From the NCBI RefSeq assembly GCF_026616205.1, contig NZ_JANHGR010000003.1, positions 1 to 64,000 of the forward strand: a stretch of DNA of 64,000 nucleotides, in the 5' to 3' direction. Below are positions 26,506 to 35,500 of the stretch, piece after piece. The notes below the pieces were generated by a model that was given only the letters and a program-made list of their open reading frames with translations, had not been told where the DNA came from and ran no database searches. The DNA is from Halolamina litorea (GTDB taxonomy: Archaea; Halobacteriota; Halobacteria; Halobacteriales; Haloferacaceae). The translations under genes and the position numbers were made by a program. How positions within the stretch are numbered: the first letter of the stretch is position 1; every line of letters starts with the position of its first letter.

Positions 26506-26984
26506 CCGAGGACGTGGACGATCCTCACCGTTCACAGCCAGCAGAGCAATCTGAGGTTTTCGGCTCCATCGACGCCACGGCGCTCCGAAAGATCCGAGAC
26601 TTGATTGTTGCACAAGAACCGTTGGTCCAGACTGCATCGCTGGACGATCCATTGAACCCTCAGACGCTTTCGGTCGAACTGTCCGATGGGGTCGGAACAG
26701 CAACGACCGCGCGGATAGACATTCGGTGGAGCCTGACTGACAACTACACCGCACACTACACGGACGAGCAAGATCGGAACTTCCGGTTTGACTGCCACCC
26801 GAAACCCGACGCGCCGAGACGACACTTCCACCCACCACCTGACGCCCCAAGTCGTCCCGTTGAACAATCCTGCATTGCTGTCTCTGAGGCCGGCCTCGTG
26901 ACGCGGGCGGTTCTCCAACGGTGGCGGTATGCCCACACGAACGGAACGTTCGAGGGTGTTAACGACGCCGAGAATCCACCGTAG
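26502..26984 (+). CDS. TumE/DUF6516-like toxin candidate
   Basis: 160 residues, coupled to the winged-helix gene through ATGA. The core 'YTDEQDRNFRFDCHPKPDAP' and 'RRHFHPPPDAPSRPVEQSC' has the His/Pro-rich motif of DUF6516 proteins, which include TumE toxins. The N-terminal 50 residues are acidic and helical. If the family call is right, the product would inhibit growth when freed from its partner. No active-site residue can be assigned with certainty. Confidence 0.6.
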   Translation: MTEDVDDPHRSQPAEQSEVFGSIDATALRKIRDLIVAQEPLVQTASLDDPLNPQTLSVELSDGVGTATTARIDIRWSLTDNYTAHYTDEQDRNFRFDCHPKPDAPRRHFHPPPDAPSRPVEQSCIAVSEAGLVTRAVLQRWRYAHTNGTFEGVNDAENPP

Positions 26985-27096
26985 GAAGAGTCCTATCGAC
27001 GTCTTCTGCGTGGGGACGATGTCAATCTGCCGTGTGTCCAACGCGAGCTGAATGGACCAGGCTGTGACGGTGTTCGTGGATTTGTTCAGGAATCTC

Positions 27097-28437
27097 CTAC
27101 GCTTGTGCAGCGCTGGCATCGACAACACGACCTGTGAACAGCACCGTCCCGGTTGGTCGATCCCGGATCACGAAGAGGAACGGGCGGTTCGCGTCGAGTA
27201 ACGTCGGTGGAAGCGAGACGAGAGTCATCACTGATCCCGTCGCCGCTGCCGCTTCGGTCCCTTGCTCGTCGACGCCGACGTAGGCGTCGTGGTAGACCTG
27301 ATCGAGAAACAGGTTGCCGCCCACCTCCGAGAGGTCGGCCATCCGTGAGAAGTCCGCCTCATTCGGGGCGAACGCCTCGGTCATTCCCAGCGCCTCCAAC
27401 GATTGCTCCAGTTTGAACGCCGAGTCGAACTCGAAGCGTGGGAGATTGACGTAGCCACGCTGGGGTTCGAGTGCGTCGACGATCCGGGCGAGGCGCTCGC
27501 CGTCGAACGTTCGTTCGTAGGCTGCGAACTCGCCGGCAGGTGGCACGATGACGAGCATCCCGGTCGTTCCGCCGACGTACGGTAGTTCAACGGCCTGGGC
27601 TCCGTCGACGGTCGCCGCCGGGACCCTGACGTCTTGGGACATCATCTGGACCGAACTCGTCGAGCCATCGAGCGCGGTGAACGGGGCGGGCTCCGTCTGC
27701 TCCTCGTCGAACGGATGGAGCCAGTTCGCCGTGAAGTAGATCGCATTCGTCAGGACGAGCGCGGTCTGAGACGTGATCGACCCCTTCGGAAGCAGCTCCT
27801 CGATCCGGTTGTCGGTCTGTTCGGCGACCCAAGCGTTGATGCTTCGCCGGATACCGTTCGGGTTCTCGACGAAATCGACTTCGGTGAGGTCACCGCTGTA
27901 GTGGTTCTCGAGCGTGGTCAGGTATTCCTCCCTGAACGGAAACCCCTCTTGGCCCCAAATGGCGTTGGCGAGCGAGAGCTGGAACGGAACGGGATCGTCG
28001 TCGCCGTCGTACTCCGATGGGAGGTCCGCTTCATCGACGTCCTCGCCGCGGCCAGACAGCGTTCGCTGGAGTTCGTTGAACGCTGCATGGAGTTGTTGGT
28101 CACTGAGTGTGTGGTGGAGCGCCTCCTGCATCTGCTCGCGAGTGGTCCCGCTGGCACCAGCGTACGTCATCGACAGCGCGATCGTGGCACTGATCGGCGA
28201 AACCATCAGGTTCTCGGCGCCCTCAGCTGTGCGGAGTTCGTCGAACAGGTCGAACGCGAACGAGTTCGTTCCAGTTACCAACTCATCGAGGATGTCGTCC
28301 CCAACGTCTGCGTGGACCGCGGGCATCGACGACGCGCTCGCGCCGATGTCCGCTCGGGAGTTTCCCGGTGCTGTACAACCCGCGAGGGCACCGGCGAGGA
28401 GGGCGCTCGAGACGGAGAGATAGTGACGGCGGTCCAT
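27097..28437 (-). CDS. Serpin lipoprotein (inhibitory type)
   Basis: 446 residues from ATG 28437. A signal with lipobox 'LAGALAGC' (Cys21) anchors it outside. The serpin fold is complete: 'NLMVSPISATIALSMTYAGA', 'LVLTNAIYFTANWLHPFD', 'VELPYVGGTTGMLVIVPP', 'ANRPFLFVIRDRPTGTVLFTGRV'. The hinge 'EQGTEAAAATG' (391-401) is that of an inhibitory serpin. With Gly393 as P15, the scissile bond falls between Val407 and Ser408, predicting an elastase- or subtilisin-like target. Haloarchaea secrete subtilisin-like halolysins, so self-protection is a plausible role. Monocistronic. Confidence 0.92.
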   Translation of the reverse strand: MDRRHYLSVSSALLAGALAGCTAPGNSRADIGASASSMPAVHADVGDDILDELVTGTNSFAFDLFDELRTAEGAENLMVSPISATIALSMTYAGASGTTREQMQEALHHTLSDQQLHAAFNELQRTLSGRGEDVDEADLPSEYDGDDDPVPFQLSLANAIWGQEGFPFREEYLTTLENHYSGDLTEVDFVENPNGIRRSINAWVAEQTDNRIEELLPKGSITSQTALVLTNAIYFTANWLHPFDEEQTEPAPFTALDGSTSSVQMMSQDVRVPAATVDGAQAVELPYVGGTTGMLVIVPPAGEFAAYERTFDGERLARIVDALEPQRGYVNLPRFEFDSAFKLEQSLEALGMTEAFAPNEADFSRMADLSEVGGNLFLDQVYHDAYVGVDEQGTEAAAATGSVMTLVSLPPTLLDANRPFLFVIRDRPTGTVLFTGRVVDASAAQA

Positions 28438-28739
28438 ACTCACGAGATGTGGGAGGGGGACGGCGAGTATCTTCTGAAAGCACAAACCGATTTTTCAGTA
28501 AGCTATTCGACATTAGGTGCAGTGTGACGGAGTCGCCGGTAGCGGAACCATACGCGGGCTTGGGTTGCGTTGACGGCGTCGAGGAACCGCTCACGCTCCC
28601 TATAGCTCGACGGAGCAGGCTCAGCCGACAGCGCGAACCCCTCGAAAGGGGAAGTTCGTAACCGATAGCTGAGACGCATACTTCGATGGAGCGGCAAGGA
28701 GTGGACCAAACTGCCACAAAGAAGCTCCGCTCGCTCCGA
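28438..28739. other. 300-base gap, possible gene debris
   Basis: A minus-strand reading at 28503-28709 ends 'ATQARVWFRYRRLRHTAPNV' and looks like a transposase-type C-terminus, but I cannot assign it. Nothing else is supported. Confidence 0.25.
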
Positions 28740-29099
28740 TCAGTTCCCGATAATCGGCGGCTTCAACGCAGCGACTTCAGACATGATCGCCGAGACGTTC
28801 TCGTCGTCGACGCCCGCGTCGACGAGTGCCTGTTCGAGGTACTCGCCGACGAGGTCGAACTCCGATCCGGAGATGTCCAAGTGGTCGTGTGCTTCCCGCA
28901 TGTCGGCGCCGCCGTAGTCAACCGGGCCGCCGGCGACGGCGCTGATGAACTGGACCTGGTGAGCACGCAGTTCGGCCATGTCCATCCCCTCGAAGAAGTC
29001 GGCCAACTGGTCGTCTGCCAGCACCCGGTCGTAGAAGTCGTCGACGACCTGTTCGACCGCGTCCCTGCCCCCGATCTGGCTGTAGATTGTTTCGGACAT
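28740..29099 (-). CDS. Group 1 truncated hemoglobin
   Basis: 119 residues from ATG 29099 (a TTG precedes it in frame). It is a 2/2 globin: 'IYSQIGGRDAVEQVVDDFYD' carries the B10-type Tyr, 'AVAGGPVDYGGADMREAHDH' gives the glycine motifs and the proximal His in 'REAHDHL'. Such proteins bind O2 or NO and often detoxify NO. A TTATAA-like box lies near 29158-29166. The HTH_10 regulator gene just upstream on the same strand may control it. Confidence 0.9.
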   Translation of the reverse strand: MSETIYSQIGGRDAVEQVVDDFYDRVLADDQLADFFEGMDMAELRAHQVQFISAVAGGPVDYGGADMREAHDHLDISGSEFDLVGEYLEQALVDAGVDDENVSAIMSEVAALKPPIIGN

Positions 29100-29202
29100 C
29101 AACCAGTCTGAGGTACGGGCGGCAACCCGTTGGCGACTCTCGCTATCGTCTGAGGGTCTTTATAAGCAAACGATACACAAGTGACAGGGAACCGGGCAGC
29201 TC

Positions 29203-29841
29203 CTAGGCCGCAAGCAGTTGGTTCAGGAGCTTCCGCTGGGCGACCGCGAGGTGTTCACTGAACGTCGCTCCGGAGACGCCGAGTCGGTCAGCCACCTCCT
29301 CGTTTCCGGCACGGCGCGGCCTGTCGAAGTAGCCCATCTCGTGGGCGGTGGCGAGCGCTTCGTACTGCCGGTCCGTGAACGCCTCCCGCTCGACGAACAG
29401 GAGTTGCTCCCCCTCGTCGGGGGCGGACTGCGTCAGTCTCCGAAGTCGGACCGTTTCCGAGCACGAACGGAGGTCAGTGACGATTTCCTGGACCACGTCG
29501 ACGTCCTGTGCGACGAACGAGACGTGGATCGACCCGGACTCCGCGCGGACGTCCCGGATGGGGCAGCCGTGGTCGGGGATGCGTCCGCAGGGGCAGTCGG
29601 TGCTCTCGGTGGAGAACCGATGGACCGACTGGGAGCCGTCGGCGAAGACGAGCTCCGTATCGTGTTCGGACAGCCCCCCAGCGGCAGCTTCGTCGACCGT
29701 CAGTTCCCCGACGACGCCGGAGTCGGACCCTCGCCCGCCGTCGGTGTGGACCGACGCCACCTCGCTCGCCTCACTGATCGATCCCACCGGACACGCCTCG
29801 ATACCGTCGACCACCATCTCTACGTGAACCCCCGTGGTCAT
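29203..29841 (-). CDS. HTH_10 (Bat-type) regulator
   Basis: 212 residues. The C-terminal HTH_10 domain (about 152-208) reads 'FTDRQYEALATAHEMGYFD' and 'GNEEVADRLGVSGATFSEHL'. The N-terminal half is a sensor-like domain with a Cys cluster 'DCPCGRIPDHGCPI', which could bind a metal or sense redox state or NO. It lies 104 bases upstream of the truncated hemoglobin on the same strand. DmsR-like regulators of anaerobic respiration share this build; the target is inferred. Confidence 0.85.
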   Translation of the reverse strand: MTTGVHVEMVVDGIEACPVGSISEASEVASVHTDGGRGSDSGVVGELTVDEAAAGGLSEHDTELVFADGSQSVHRFSTESTDCPCGRIPDHGCPIRDVRAESGSIHVSFVAQDVDVVQEIVTDLRSCSETVRLRRLTQSAPDEGEQLLFVEREAFTDRQYEALATAHEMGYFDRPRRAGNEEVADRLGVSGATFSEHLAVAQRKLLNQLLAA

Positions 29842-30092
29842 CGCCGGCGCTACGATGCCGTCGGATAAGGGCTGACGGATTCCCCGCCGTACTCATCACG
29901 GATCGATCACGTTCCGCGCCGATCGGAGCGACCGCTGTCGACCGTATCGGACCGTGTGCCAGCGTACCGAGAAGAGGACCCTCCGGGGTGAGCGTACGGC
30001 ACTACAGGGCTGTACGAAACGGGGGGGAACGACGCCACCTCGCTCACCCGAGGGCTGGTTCGCTCGGGAGGGGCGTCAGCGAGAAGCCGCCG

Positions 30093-31385
30093 TCACGGCC
30101 AGAGCCCCCTCGCCTCGTGGGCGTCGGCGACCCGCGAGAGGGCGACGATGTACGCCGCCTCCCGCCACGGCACGTCGTACTCCCGGCGGCGCTCCGCGAC
30201 CGTGTTCCACGCGTCCAGCATCTCCGCCTCCAGTTCGTCGTTGACCCGTTCGAGCGACCACGACCGGCGATTGATGTCCTGCAGCCACTCGAAGTAGCTG
30301 ACGGTCACCCCGCCAGCGTTGGCGAGGATGTCCGGGATGACTGGCACCGAGCGCTCGTTGAGTATCTCGTCGGCACCGCTGGTCGTCGGGCCGTTCGCCC
30401 CCTCGACGACGATGTCGGCCTCGACGTCCCCCGCGTTGGCTTCGGTGAGGACGTTCCCGACGGCGGCCGGGATCAGCACGTCGACGTCCAGTTCGAGCAG
30501 TTCGTCGTTCGTCACCTCTTCCGGGGCCGGATGGCCCAGCACCCCTTCGGGCTGCTCGTGGTGTGACGGGATCGAGGCGGTGTCGAGCCCGTTCGGGTCG
30601 TAGATGCCGCCGTTCACGTCGCTGACGGCGACGATCTTCGCTCCCCACTCGTCGAGTAAGCGGGCGGCGTTGGCCCCGACGCTCCCGTACCCCTGCACGG
30701 CGACGCTGGTCTCCGAGAGCGGTTTGTCGTAGTGTTCGGCCGCTTTACGGGCGATGATCGCGACGCTCCGTCCGGGTGCCTCGTCACGGCCCTCACTCCC
30801 ACCGACGAGCGGGGGTTTGCCGGTGACGACGCCGGGGGTCGTCTCGCCTTCCTGCATCGAGTAAGCGTCCATCAGCCACGCCATCGTCTGCGGGCCGGTC
30901 CCCATGTCCGGCGCCGGGATGTCCGTGTTCGGCCCGATGACGTTCCGCAGTTCTTCGGCGAACCGTCTGGTCAACCGTTCGGTCTCCGCGTCGCTGAGAT
31001 CCTTCGAGTCGACCGCGATGCCGCCCTTCGCGCCGCCGAAGGGGAGGTCCATGACCGCACACTTCCACGTCATCCACATCCCGAGCCCGACACACTCGTC
31101 CCTCGTGACGTCCGGGTGGTACCGCAGTCCGCCCTTGTGTGGCCCCCTGACGGAGTCGTGTTGGGCTCTGTAGCCGGTGTACACCTCGACCGACCCGTCG
31201 TCCCGTTCGATGGGAACCGTCACTTCGTGGACCTTCTTCGGGTGTTTGAGTCGCTCGACGATGTTCGGGTCGACGTCGAGCTGTTCGGCGGCGCTGTGTA
31301 GCTGTCGGAGGGCGGTTTCGAGGGCCGTCTCCTCGGCAGGCTCCTCGGTCGCACCGTCGGCTGACTGATCGTGTGTAGAGGACAT
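30093..31385 (-). CDS. gdhB: Glutamate dehydrogenase
   Basis: 430 residues from ATG 31385 (GTG 31391 is an alternative). It interconverts glutamate and 2-oxoglutarate + ammonia with NAD(P)H. 'GGLRYHPDV' and '[12 protein letters not shown]' contain the substrate-binding and catalytic lysines, '[17 protein letters not shown]' follows, and '[17 protein letters not shown]' is the nucleotide-binding Gly motif. A 46-residue zinc-ribbon gene ends two bases before the start, so the pair is one operon. The symbol follows haloarchaeal practice; which paralogue it is cannot be fixed. Confidence 0.92.
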   Translation of the reverse strand: MSSTHDQSADGATEEPAEETALETALRQLHSAAEQLDVDPNIVERLKHPKKVHEVTVPIERDDGSVEVYTGYRAQHDSVRGPHKGGLRYHPDVTRDECVGLGMWMTWKCAVMDLPFGGAKGGIAVDSKDLSDAETERLTRRFAEELRNVIGPNTDIPAPDMGTGPQTMAWLMDAYSMQEGETTPGVVTGKPPLVGGSEGRDEAPGRSVAIIARKAAEHYDKPLSETSVAVQGYGSVGANAARLLDEWGAKIVAVSDVNGGIYDPNGLDTASIPSHHEQPEGVLGHPAPEEVTNDELLELDVDVLIPAAVGNVLTEANAGDVEADIVVEGANGPTTSGADEILNERSVPVIPDILANAGGVTVSYFEWLQDINRRSWSLERVNDELEAEMLDAWNTVAERRREYDVPWREAAYIVALSRVADAHEARGLWP

Positions 31386-31387
31386 TG

Positions 31388-31528
31388 TCACTCGAGAGCC
31401 GTTTCGCGGTTGCGCATCTGCCCACCACAGTCAGGGCAGTGGATCGGCTGCGATGCCGAGCGGTGGATCGTTCCGCACTCGAAGCACTCGTAAGCGCTCT
31501 CTCGGTCGGAGGCGTCTGTGTCGTTCAT
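31388..31528 (-). CDS. 46-residue rubrerythrin-like zinc ribbon
   Basis: ATG 31526-31528 to TGA 31388-31390. The product has '[10 protein letters not shown]' and '[10 protein letters not shown]', two CxxC knuckles for one zinc or iron, like the rubredoxin-like tail of rubrerythrin. It stands two bases before the glutamate dehydrogenase gene, so the two are transcribed and probably translated together. Role unknown; small zinc proteins often modulate neighbouring enzymes in haloarchaea. Confidence 0.75.
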   Translation of the reverse strand: MNDTDASDRESAYECFECGTIHRSASQPIHCPDCGGQMRNRETALE

Positions 31529-31647
31529 GCGTTGAGAGTGGAGACGCCGGGGACCCGGCGCTCCAAAAACACGTAGCGGGCGACGGGACCAGTAGCTGAT
31601 TGCTGGCTATCGAAGGGCAACAGAATGGGGCTATTGGATAGTGAACC

Positions 31648-34512
31648 CTACTCCGCCACCGTCGCACCGACCTCCTCGAACAGGGTGGCAAAGAGCTTCC
31701 GCTGAACTGTTCTGACGTGTTGGTAGAACGCTGTCGAGGAGATCCCGAGCGTCGACGCGACCTCCTCACCGCTGCTGGCTCTGGGCGACTCGAAGTAGCC
31801 GCCGTAGTACGCGGTCTGGACGACCTCGAACTGTCGGTCGGTGAGCTTCTCTAGGAACCGCGAGTAGAGGTCCCGTTCGGCCGACTGATCGAGTCGCTGC
31901 TTAGACAGCAGTTGGACGCCGTCGAACCGCTCGCGCACGAGGCGGGAGACCCGCCGCACGTCGACGCTCTCGGGGGCGTCGATGACGACGGTCGTCTCCG
32001 TTGGCGTCGCCTTCGCGCTCCTGAAGACGGCGCCGTGTTCCGCGAGTTCGACCGCCAGGAACCGTTCCGAGAACCGAAGTCTGAGTACCGTTTCGGCCCC
32101 CTCGGTACTGATCCGGCGGACGTCCCGGATGGCGACGAGGTCCGCCGCCGTGGCCTCCACGGCCACGGGGTCGCCGTCGTTCACCGTGACGAAGACGTCG
32201 TTGCCCTCCGCGTGCCGTCGGACACCACCCTGGTACACGAGGGTCGAACCCGTTTCGCGGGCGATCTTCGAGAGGACGAACTGCGGGTCGTCCACCTCGA
32301 ACGTCACCCGCGTCATCGACGTCGAGAGGAGGGCGTTCTTCCGCTCGACGGCACTGATCGCGGACGCGATCGTCTCGCCCAACTCCGTCAGTACGTCCTT
32401 CGTCCGGTCGTCGAAGGCCTGCTGCTCGTCGGCGTAGACGGTCAGCGCGCCGTAGGAGAGGTCGTTGTACGTCAGCGGGATACTGATAACCGAGAGGTAA
32501 TCACGCGAGAGCGCCGCCTTGCGCCACGACTCCGTTCGGAGCCCTTCGGCGACGTTGTCGACGACCGCGGGCTGTCCGGTAGCGACGGCACGGCCGGCCG
32601 GTTCCACGCCCTCTCCCTCGATCCGGAACGCCGGGCCGTTCAGGTACCCCTCCTCCCGGCCGTCCCAACTCCGCGGTTCGACGTGGGCCGACGTGACGTC
32701 CGGCGAGCCCACCCACGCGAACGTGAAGCGGTCCTCGGCGGCGAGGAGGCGACAGACCATGTGCTCGACCTCTTCGCGCGTTTCGGCTTGGACGATCGCT
32801 TGATCGATCTCTCGAATGATTTCGTTGATCCGGTTGAGCGAGTGAAGCTGCTCGTTGCGCCGCGTCAGTTCGCGCTCCTGCGTTCGAAGCGTCGATTCCC
32901 GGGAGACCCGGTCGAAGGCTGCTTCCGCGGTTGCTGCGAGCAGGTCAGCAAGCTCTCTGGTGATGTCGTCGAACGGACCGGCCGTGTCGGAGCCGAACAC
33001 GAAGACGCCGTGGTCGCCCAGCGGTGCGTAGCCGACCTGGTGGAGCCCACTCGTCGGATCGCCGAAGGCCGCGGCGTCGTGCACGTCCTCGAAGAAGCGC
33101 GCCTCGTTCTCCACGAAACACTGACTCACGGGGTCGTCGGCGCTCGCGGCGACGCGTTTGGCGGGGTTGTGTAGTTGCGCCATCCGCTCGGAACTGCTCG
33201 ACAGCTCCAGCGTGTTCGTCTCGGCGTCGAAGAGGTACACCGCGCTCGAATCGAGGTTCAACACGCCGGGCGTGTCGTCGACGACGTGCTGTGCGATCGC
33301 CGGGGGCGTCTCGGCGTAGAGGAACTCCCTCGCGGTCGCCTGGAGCGTCGCAAGGGCCTCCTCACGCTGCTTTCGCTCAGTGATGTCCCGGCACGTATAG
33401 AGGATGCGTCCGTCCTGAATCGAGACCTCCCGCACGTTGACCAGCAGCGTGTGCTCTTGGCCCGTCTTGTCGGTGACCGTCGTCTCGATGTTCTTCAGCA
33501 CACCCTTCGAGGCCAACTCCTCGCGGTCGAACAGGTCCTCCCCGAGCAGCTCTTCGACCGGTTGCTGGTCGTGGATCTCCGCGGCACTGTACCCGAAGAT
33601 GAAGTGAACGTTCGGGCAGACGTAGACGTACGATCCGTCCTCGTCGGTCATGAGGACGGTATCGGTCATGTACTTCAACGTCGCCCGGTGGAGCTGTTCG
33701 GACTGCCTGAGGTCGCGGTCGAGCCGGACGCGCTGTGAGACATCGATCCCTTCGACGACGACCGACACCACCTCACCCCGTGCGTTCTCGACCGGATGGA
33801 CCGACAGTTCGAGGATCCGTGGGTCGTCGGCGTCCTCGGCGCCGACGACGACCGCATCGCCGAAGCCCCCGTTCAGCCCCCTCTCGACGAGGGCCGCAAC
33901 GTCGGCACTGAGGCTCGGTTCTCCCTCCCACCACGGGAGTTCACTGAACAGTTCGCCGACCAGGGCGTCGACGGGCTCGTCGACCATCTCGCGTGCAGCC
34001 TTGTTGACCCGGCTCAGACGACCACCATCGTCGAGTACCCACGTCGCCGCACGCGTGTCCTGAAAGACGGCTTCGAACTGCTGTGCGCGCTCCCGCCGGG
34101 TCGCCGTCCGCCTCGCGGACCAGACGGCCCGCCTCGTTCGTTCGACAAGGTCGTCGACGGCGTCGTCGACGGGGTCCTCGATCGGAACGTAGTCGGTAAT
34201 CCCGGCCGAGACGGCACTGCTCGCGAGCCGTTCGCTACCGTCGTCGGTCGCTAGTACGGTCGGGAACGCTGCGGTCTCCTCCTGGAGTTCTGCGAGGAAC
34301 GTCACCCCGTCTGTCTCCCCGACCGTTTTCGCACCGACGACACAGCAGAACTCGTCGGCGCGAAACCGTGCCTTCGCGTCCGCCGCGGTCGCCGCCCTGT
34401 GGACGCTCGCGGACGTTTGTTCCTCGAGCGCCGCCACGAACGCCGGCATCCACGGCTCCGACCCGGCGACGAGTACGGCGGCGTCCTGGAACACCGATTG
34501 ATCCTCGCTCAT
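31648..34512 (-). CDS. Receiver-like/PAS/GAF/HTH_10 sensor-regulator
   Basis: 954 residues. Order: a receiver-like domain (about 10-125) lacking a convincing phosphorylation Asp, two PAS domains (about 145-265 and 270-385, the second with 'VYVCPNVHFIFGYSAAEI'), two GAF domains (about 395-540 and 570-730), a Bat-associated GAF/HTH domain, and HTH_10 at the end ('LTDRQFEVVQTAYYGGYFES', 'GEEVASTLGISSTAFYQHV'). This is a one-component version of the Bat regulator architecture, sensing light, oxygen or small molecules in the cytoplasm. It precedes the zinc-ribbon/gdh pair on the same strand, separated by 119 bases. Confidence 0.9.
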   Translation of the reverse strand: MSEDQSVFQDAAVLVAGSEPWMPAFVAALEEQTSASVHRAATAADAKARFRADEFCCVVGAKTVGETDGVTFLAELQEETAAFPTVLATDDGSERLASSAVSAGITDYVPIEDPVDDAVDDLVERTRRAVWSARRTATRRERAQQFEAVFQDTRAATWVLDDGGRLSRVNKAAREMVDEPVDALVGELFSELPWWEGEPSLSADVAALVERGLNGGFGDAVVVGAEDADDPRILELSVHPVENARGEVVSVVVEGIDVSQRVRLDRDLRQSEQLHRATLKYMTDTVLMTDEDGSYVYVCPNVHFIFGYSAAEIHDQQPVEELLGEDLFDREELASKGVLKNIETTVTDKTGQEHTLLVNVREVSIQDGRILYTCRDITERKQREEALATLQATAREFLYAETPPAIAQHVVDDTPGVLNLDSSAVYLFDAETNTLELSSSSERMAQLHNPAKRVAASADDPVSQCFVENEARFFEDVHDAAAFGDPTSGLHQVGYAPLGDHGVFVFGSDTAGPFDDITRELADLLAATAEAAFDRVSRESTLRTQERELTRRNEQLHSLNRINEIIREIDQAIVQAETREEVEHMVCRLLAAEDRFTFAWVGSPDVTSAHVEPRSWDGREEGYLNGPAFRIEGEGVEPAGRAVATGQPAVVDNVAEGLRTESWRKAALSRDYLSVISIPLTYNDLSYGALTVYADEQQAFDDRTKDVLTELGETIASAISAVERKNALLSTSMTRVTFEVDDPQFVLSKIARETGSTLVYQGGVRRHAEGNDVFVTVNDGDPVAVEATAADLVAIRDVRRISTEGAETVLRLRFSERFLAVELAEHGAVFRSAKATPTETTVVIDAPESVDVRRVSRLVRERFDGVQLLSKQRLDQSAERDLYSRFLEKLTDRQFEVVQTAYYGGYFESPRASSGEEVASTLGISSTAFYQHVRTVQRKLFATLFEEVGATVAE

Positions 34513-34643
34513 GCAGACACTCCCACTTCGTAGTTCCCCGACGCGTATATCGGCTTCCGTCCGCGGCGCTCGCCGGCGGACGGATGCTACCCGGCGAACG
34601 GGGACGGTACGGGGGAGTTCGACGGATGCCCGTCCGGGACTGG

Positions 34644-35066
34644 CTACACGTCGTCGTGGGTCAGGAGCGTCCGCTCGGTGTCGGTGGGCGGCTCCCGGGT
34701 CACCACTTCGAGGAGGTTCCCGTCCGGGTCGAGGAAGTAGAACCCCTCAGTCTCCCCCCAGTCGTAAGGGCCCTGTTTGGGGAACTGATCGTCGAGTCGG
34801 TCCACCAGCGTCTCGTACCGGTCGCGGTCGGTCTCGAAGGCCACGTGGGCCTTGTCCAGCGGATGGTCGAGGTCGGCCGCCGTCCAGCCGTCTGCGCGGC
34901 CGCTCTCGACGAGCGTGAACGTGGTGTCGCCGACGGAGAACATCGCGTGCTCGCCGTGGAAGTCGGCCGGGGGTCGATCGACGGTGAGGCCGAGCGTATC
35001 CCGGTAAAACGGGTAGCACACGGCGAGGTCGTCGACGGCGACGTTGAGGTGATCGACGCCCTCCAT
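34644..35066 (-). CDS. VOC (glyoxalase/dioxygenase) family protein
   Basis: 140 residues. Two beta-alpha-beta-beta-beta modules: 'GVDHLNVAVDDLAVCYPFYR' at the start and 'DKAHVAFETDRDRYETLVDR' in the second. 'GFYFLDPDGNLLEVVTRE' ends with the metal-ligand Glu. Likely ligands are the first-module His, the 'AHVAF' His and this Glu. VOC members isomerise, cleave C-C bonds or bind drugs. The start overlaps the stop of the cupin gene by one base (TGATG), so the two are translated together. Confidence 0.85.
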   Translation of the reverse strand: MEGVDHLNVAVDDLAVCYPFYRDTLGLTVDRPPADFHGEHAMFSVGDTTFTLVESGRADGWTAADLDHPLDKAHVAFETDRDRYETLVDRLDDQFPKQGPYDWGETEGFYFLDPDGNLLEVVTREPPTDTERTLLTHDDV

Positions 35067-35413
35067 CAGTCGTCAGCCTCCCCCCAGTCAGGTTCGTCTC
35101 GCGGCGGCGAGAGGACACCGATGCCGACCGCTGGTTCCTCACCTCGGTTCTCGGCGCCGTGAAGCTCGCCGCTCTCGAAGGCGTAGGAGGTCCCCGCGGG
35201 CAGGGGACGGGTCTCGTCGTCGAGTACCGCGGTCAGCGCGCCGCTGATCACGTAGCCGATCTGTTCGTTGTCGTGACGGTGAGTCGGGAGCGTTGCCCCC
35301 GGTTCGACGCGCCAGAACTTCATCGATGCGCGTTCACCGCGGGCTAAGTCAGCGAGGGCGACGCCCTCGGAAACCGTCGTCGGGGATCGTTCATCCGTGG
35401 TCACTCGGTTCAT
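35066..35413 (-). CDS. Cupin-domain protein
   Basis: 115 residues, single cupin fold. Motif 1 'THRHDNEQIGYVISG' supplies two His and a Glu; motif 2 'PAGTSYAFESGELHGAENRG' supplies the third His. Such small cupins bind a metal and act as isomerases, dioxygenases or sensors. First gene of a cupin-VOC operon that faces two binding-protein-like genes across an 87-base promoter region with a shared palindrome. A TATA-like sequence (35444-35453, reverse) is 31-40 bases from the start. Confidence 0.85.
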   Translation of the reverse strand: MNRVTTDERSPTTVSEGVALADLARGERASMKFWRVEPGATLPTHRHDNEQIGYVISGALTAVLDDETRPLPAGTSYAFESGELHGAENRGEEPAVGIGVLSPPRDEPDWGEADD

Positions 35414-35448
35414 CTGGCGTGTGGTGCGTAGTCACACCGAGGTAGGTA

Positions 35449-35471
35449 TAAAGGTTACCAACCAACCTTTA
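35449..35471. promoter_or_regulatory. Shared operator of the divergent cupin / binding-protein operons
   Basis: TAAAGGTT (35449-35456) and AACCTTTA (35464-35471), eight-base arms with a seven-base spacer. The left arm overlaps the TATA box of the cupin gene and the right arm overlaps that of the 35501 gene, so one dimeric repressor could silence both directions. Confidence 0.65.
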
Positions 35472-35500
35472 AGTGGTACTCGGAAGAACCCCCGATTCGC

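Noticed and set aside
27000-27096. Minus-strand text after the serpin gene resembling a transposase middle part
   Set aside because: Only about 30 residues are readable and they overlap the toxin-like gene frame further on; no transposase motif could be confirmed.
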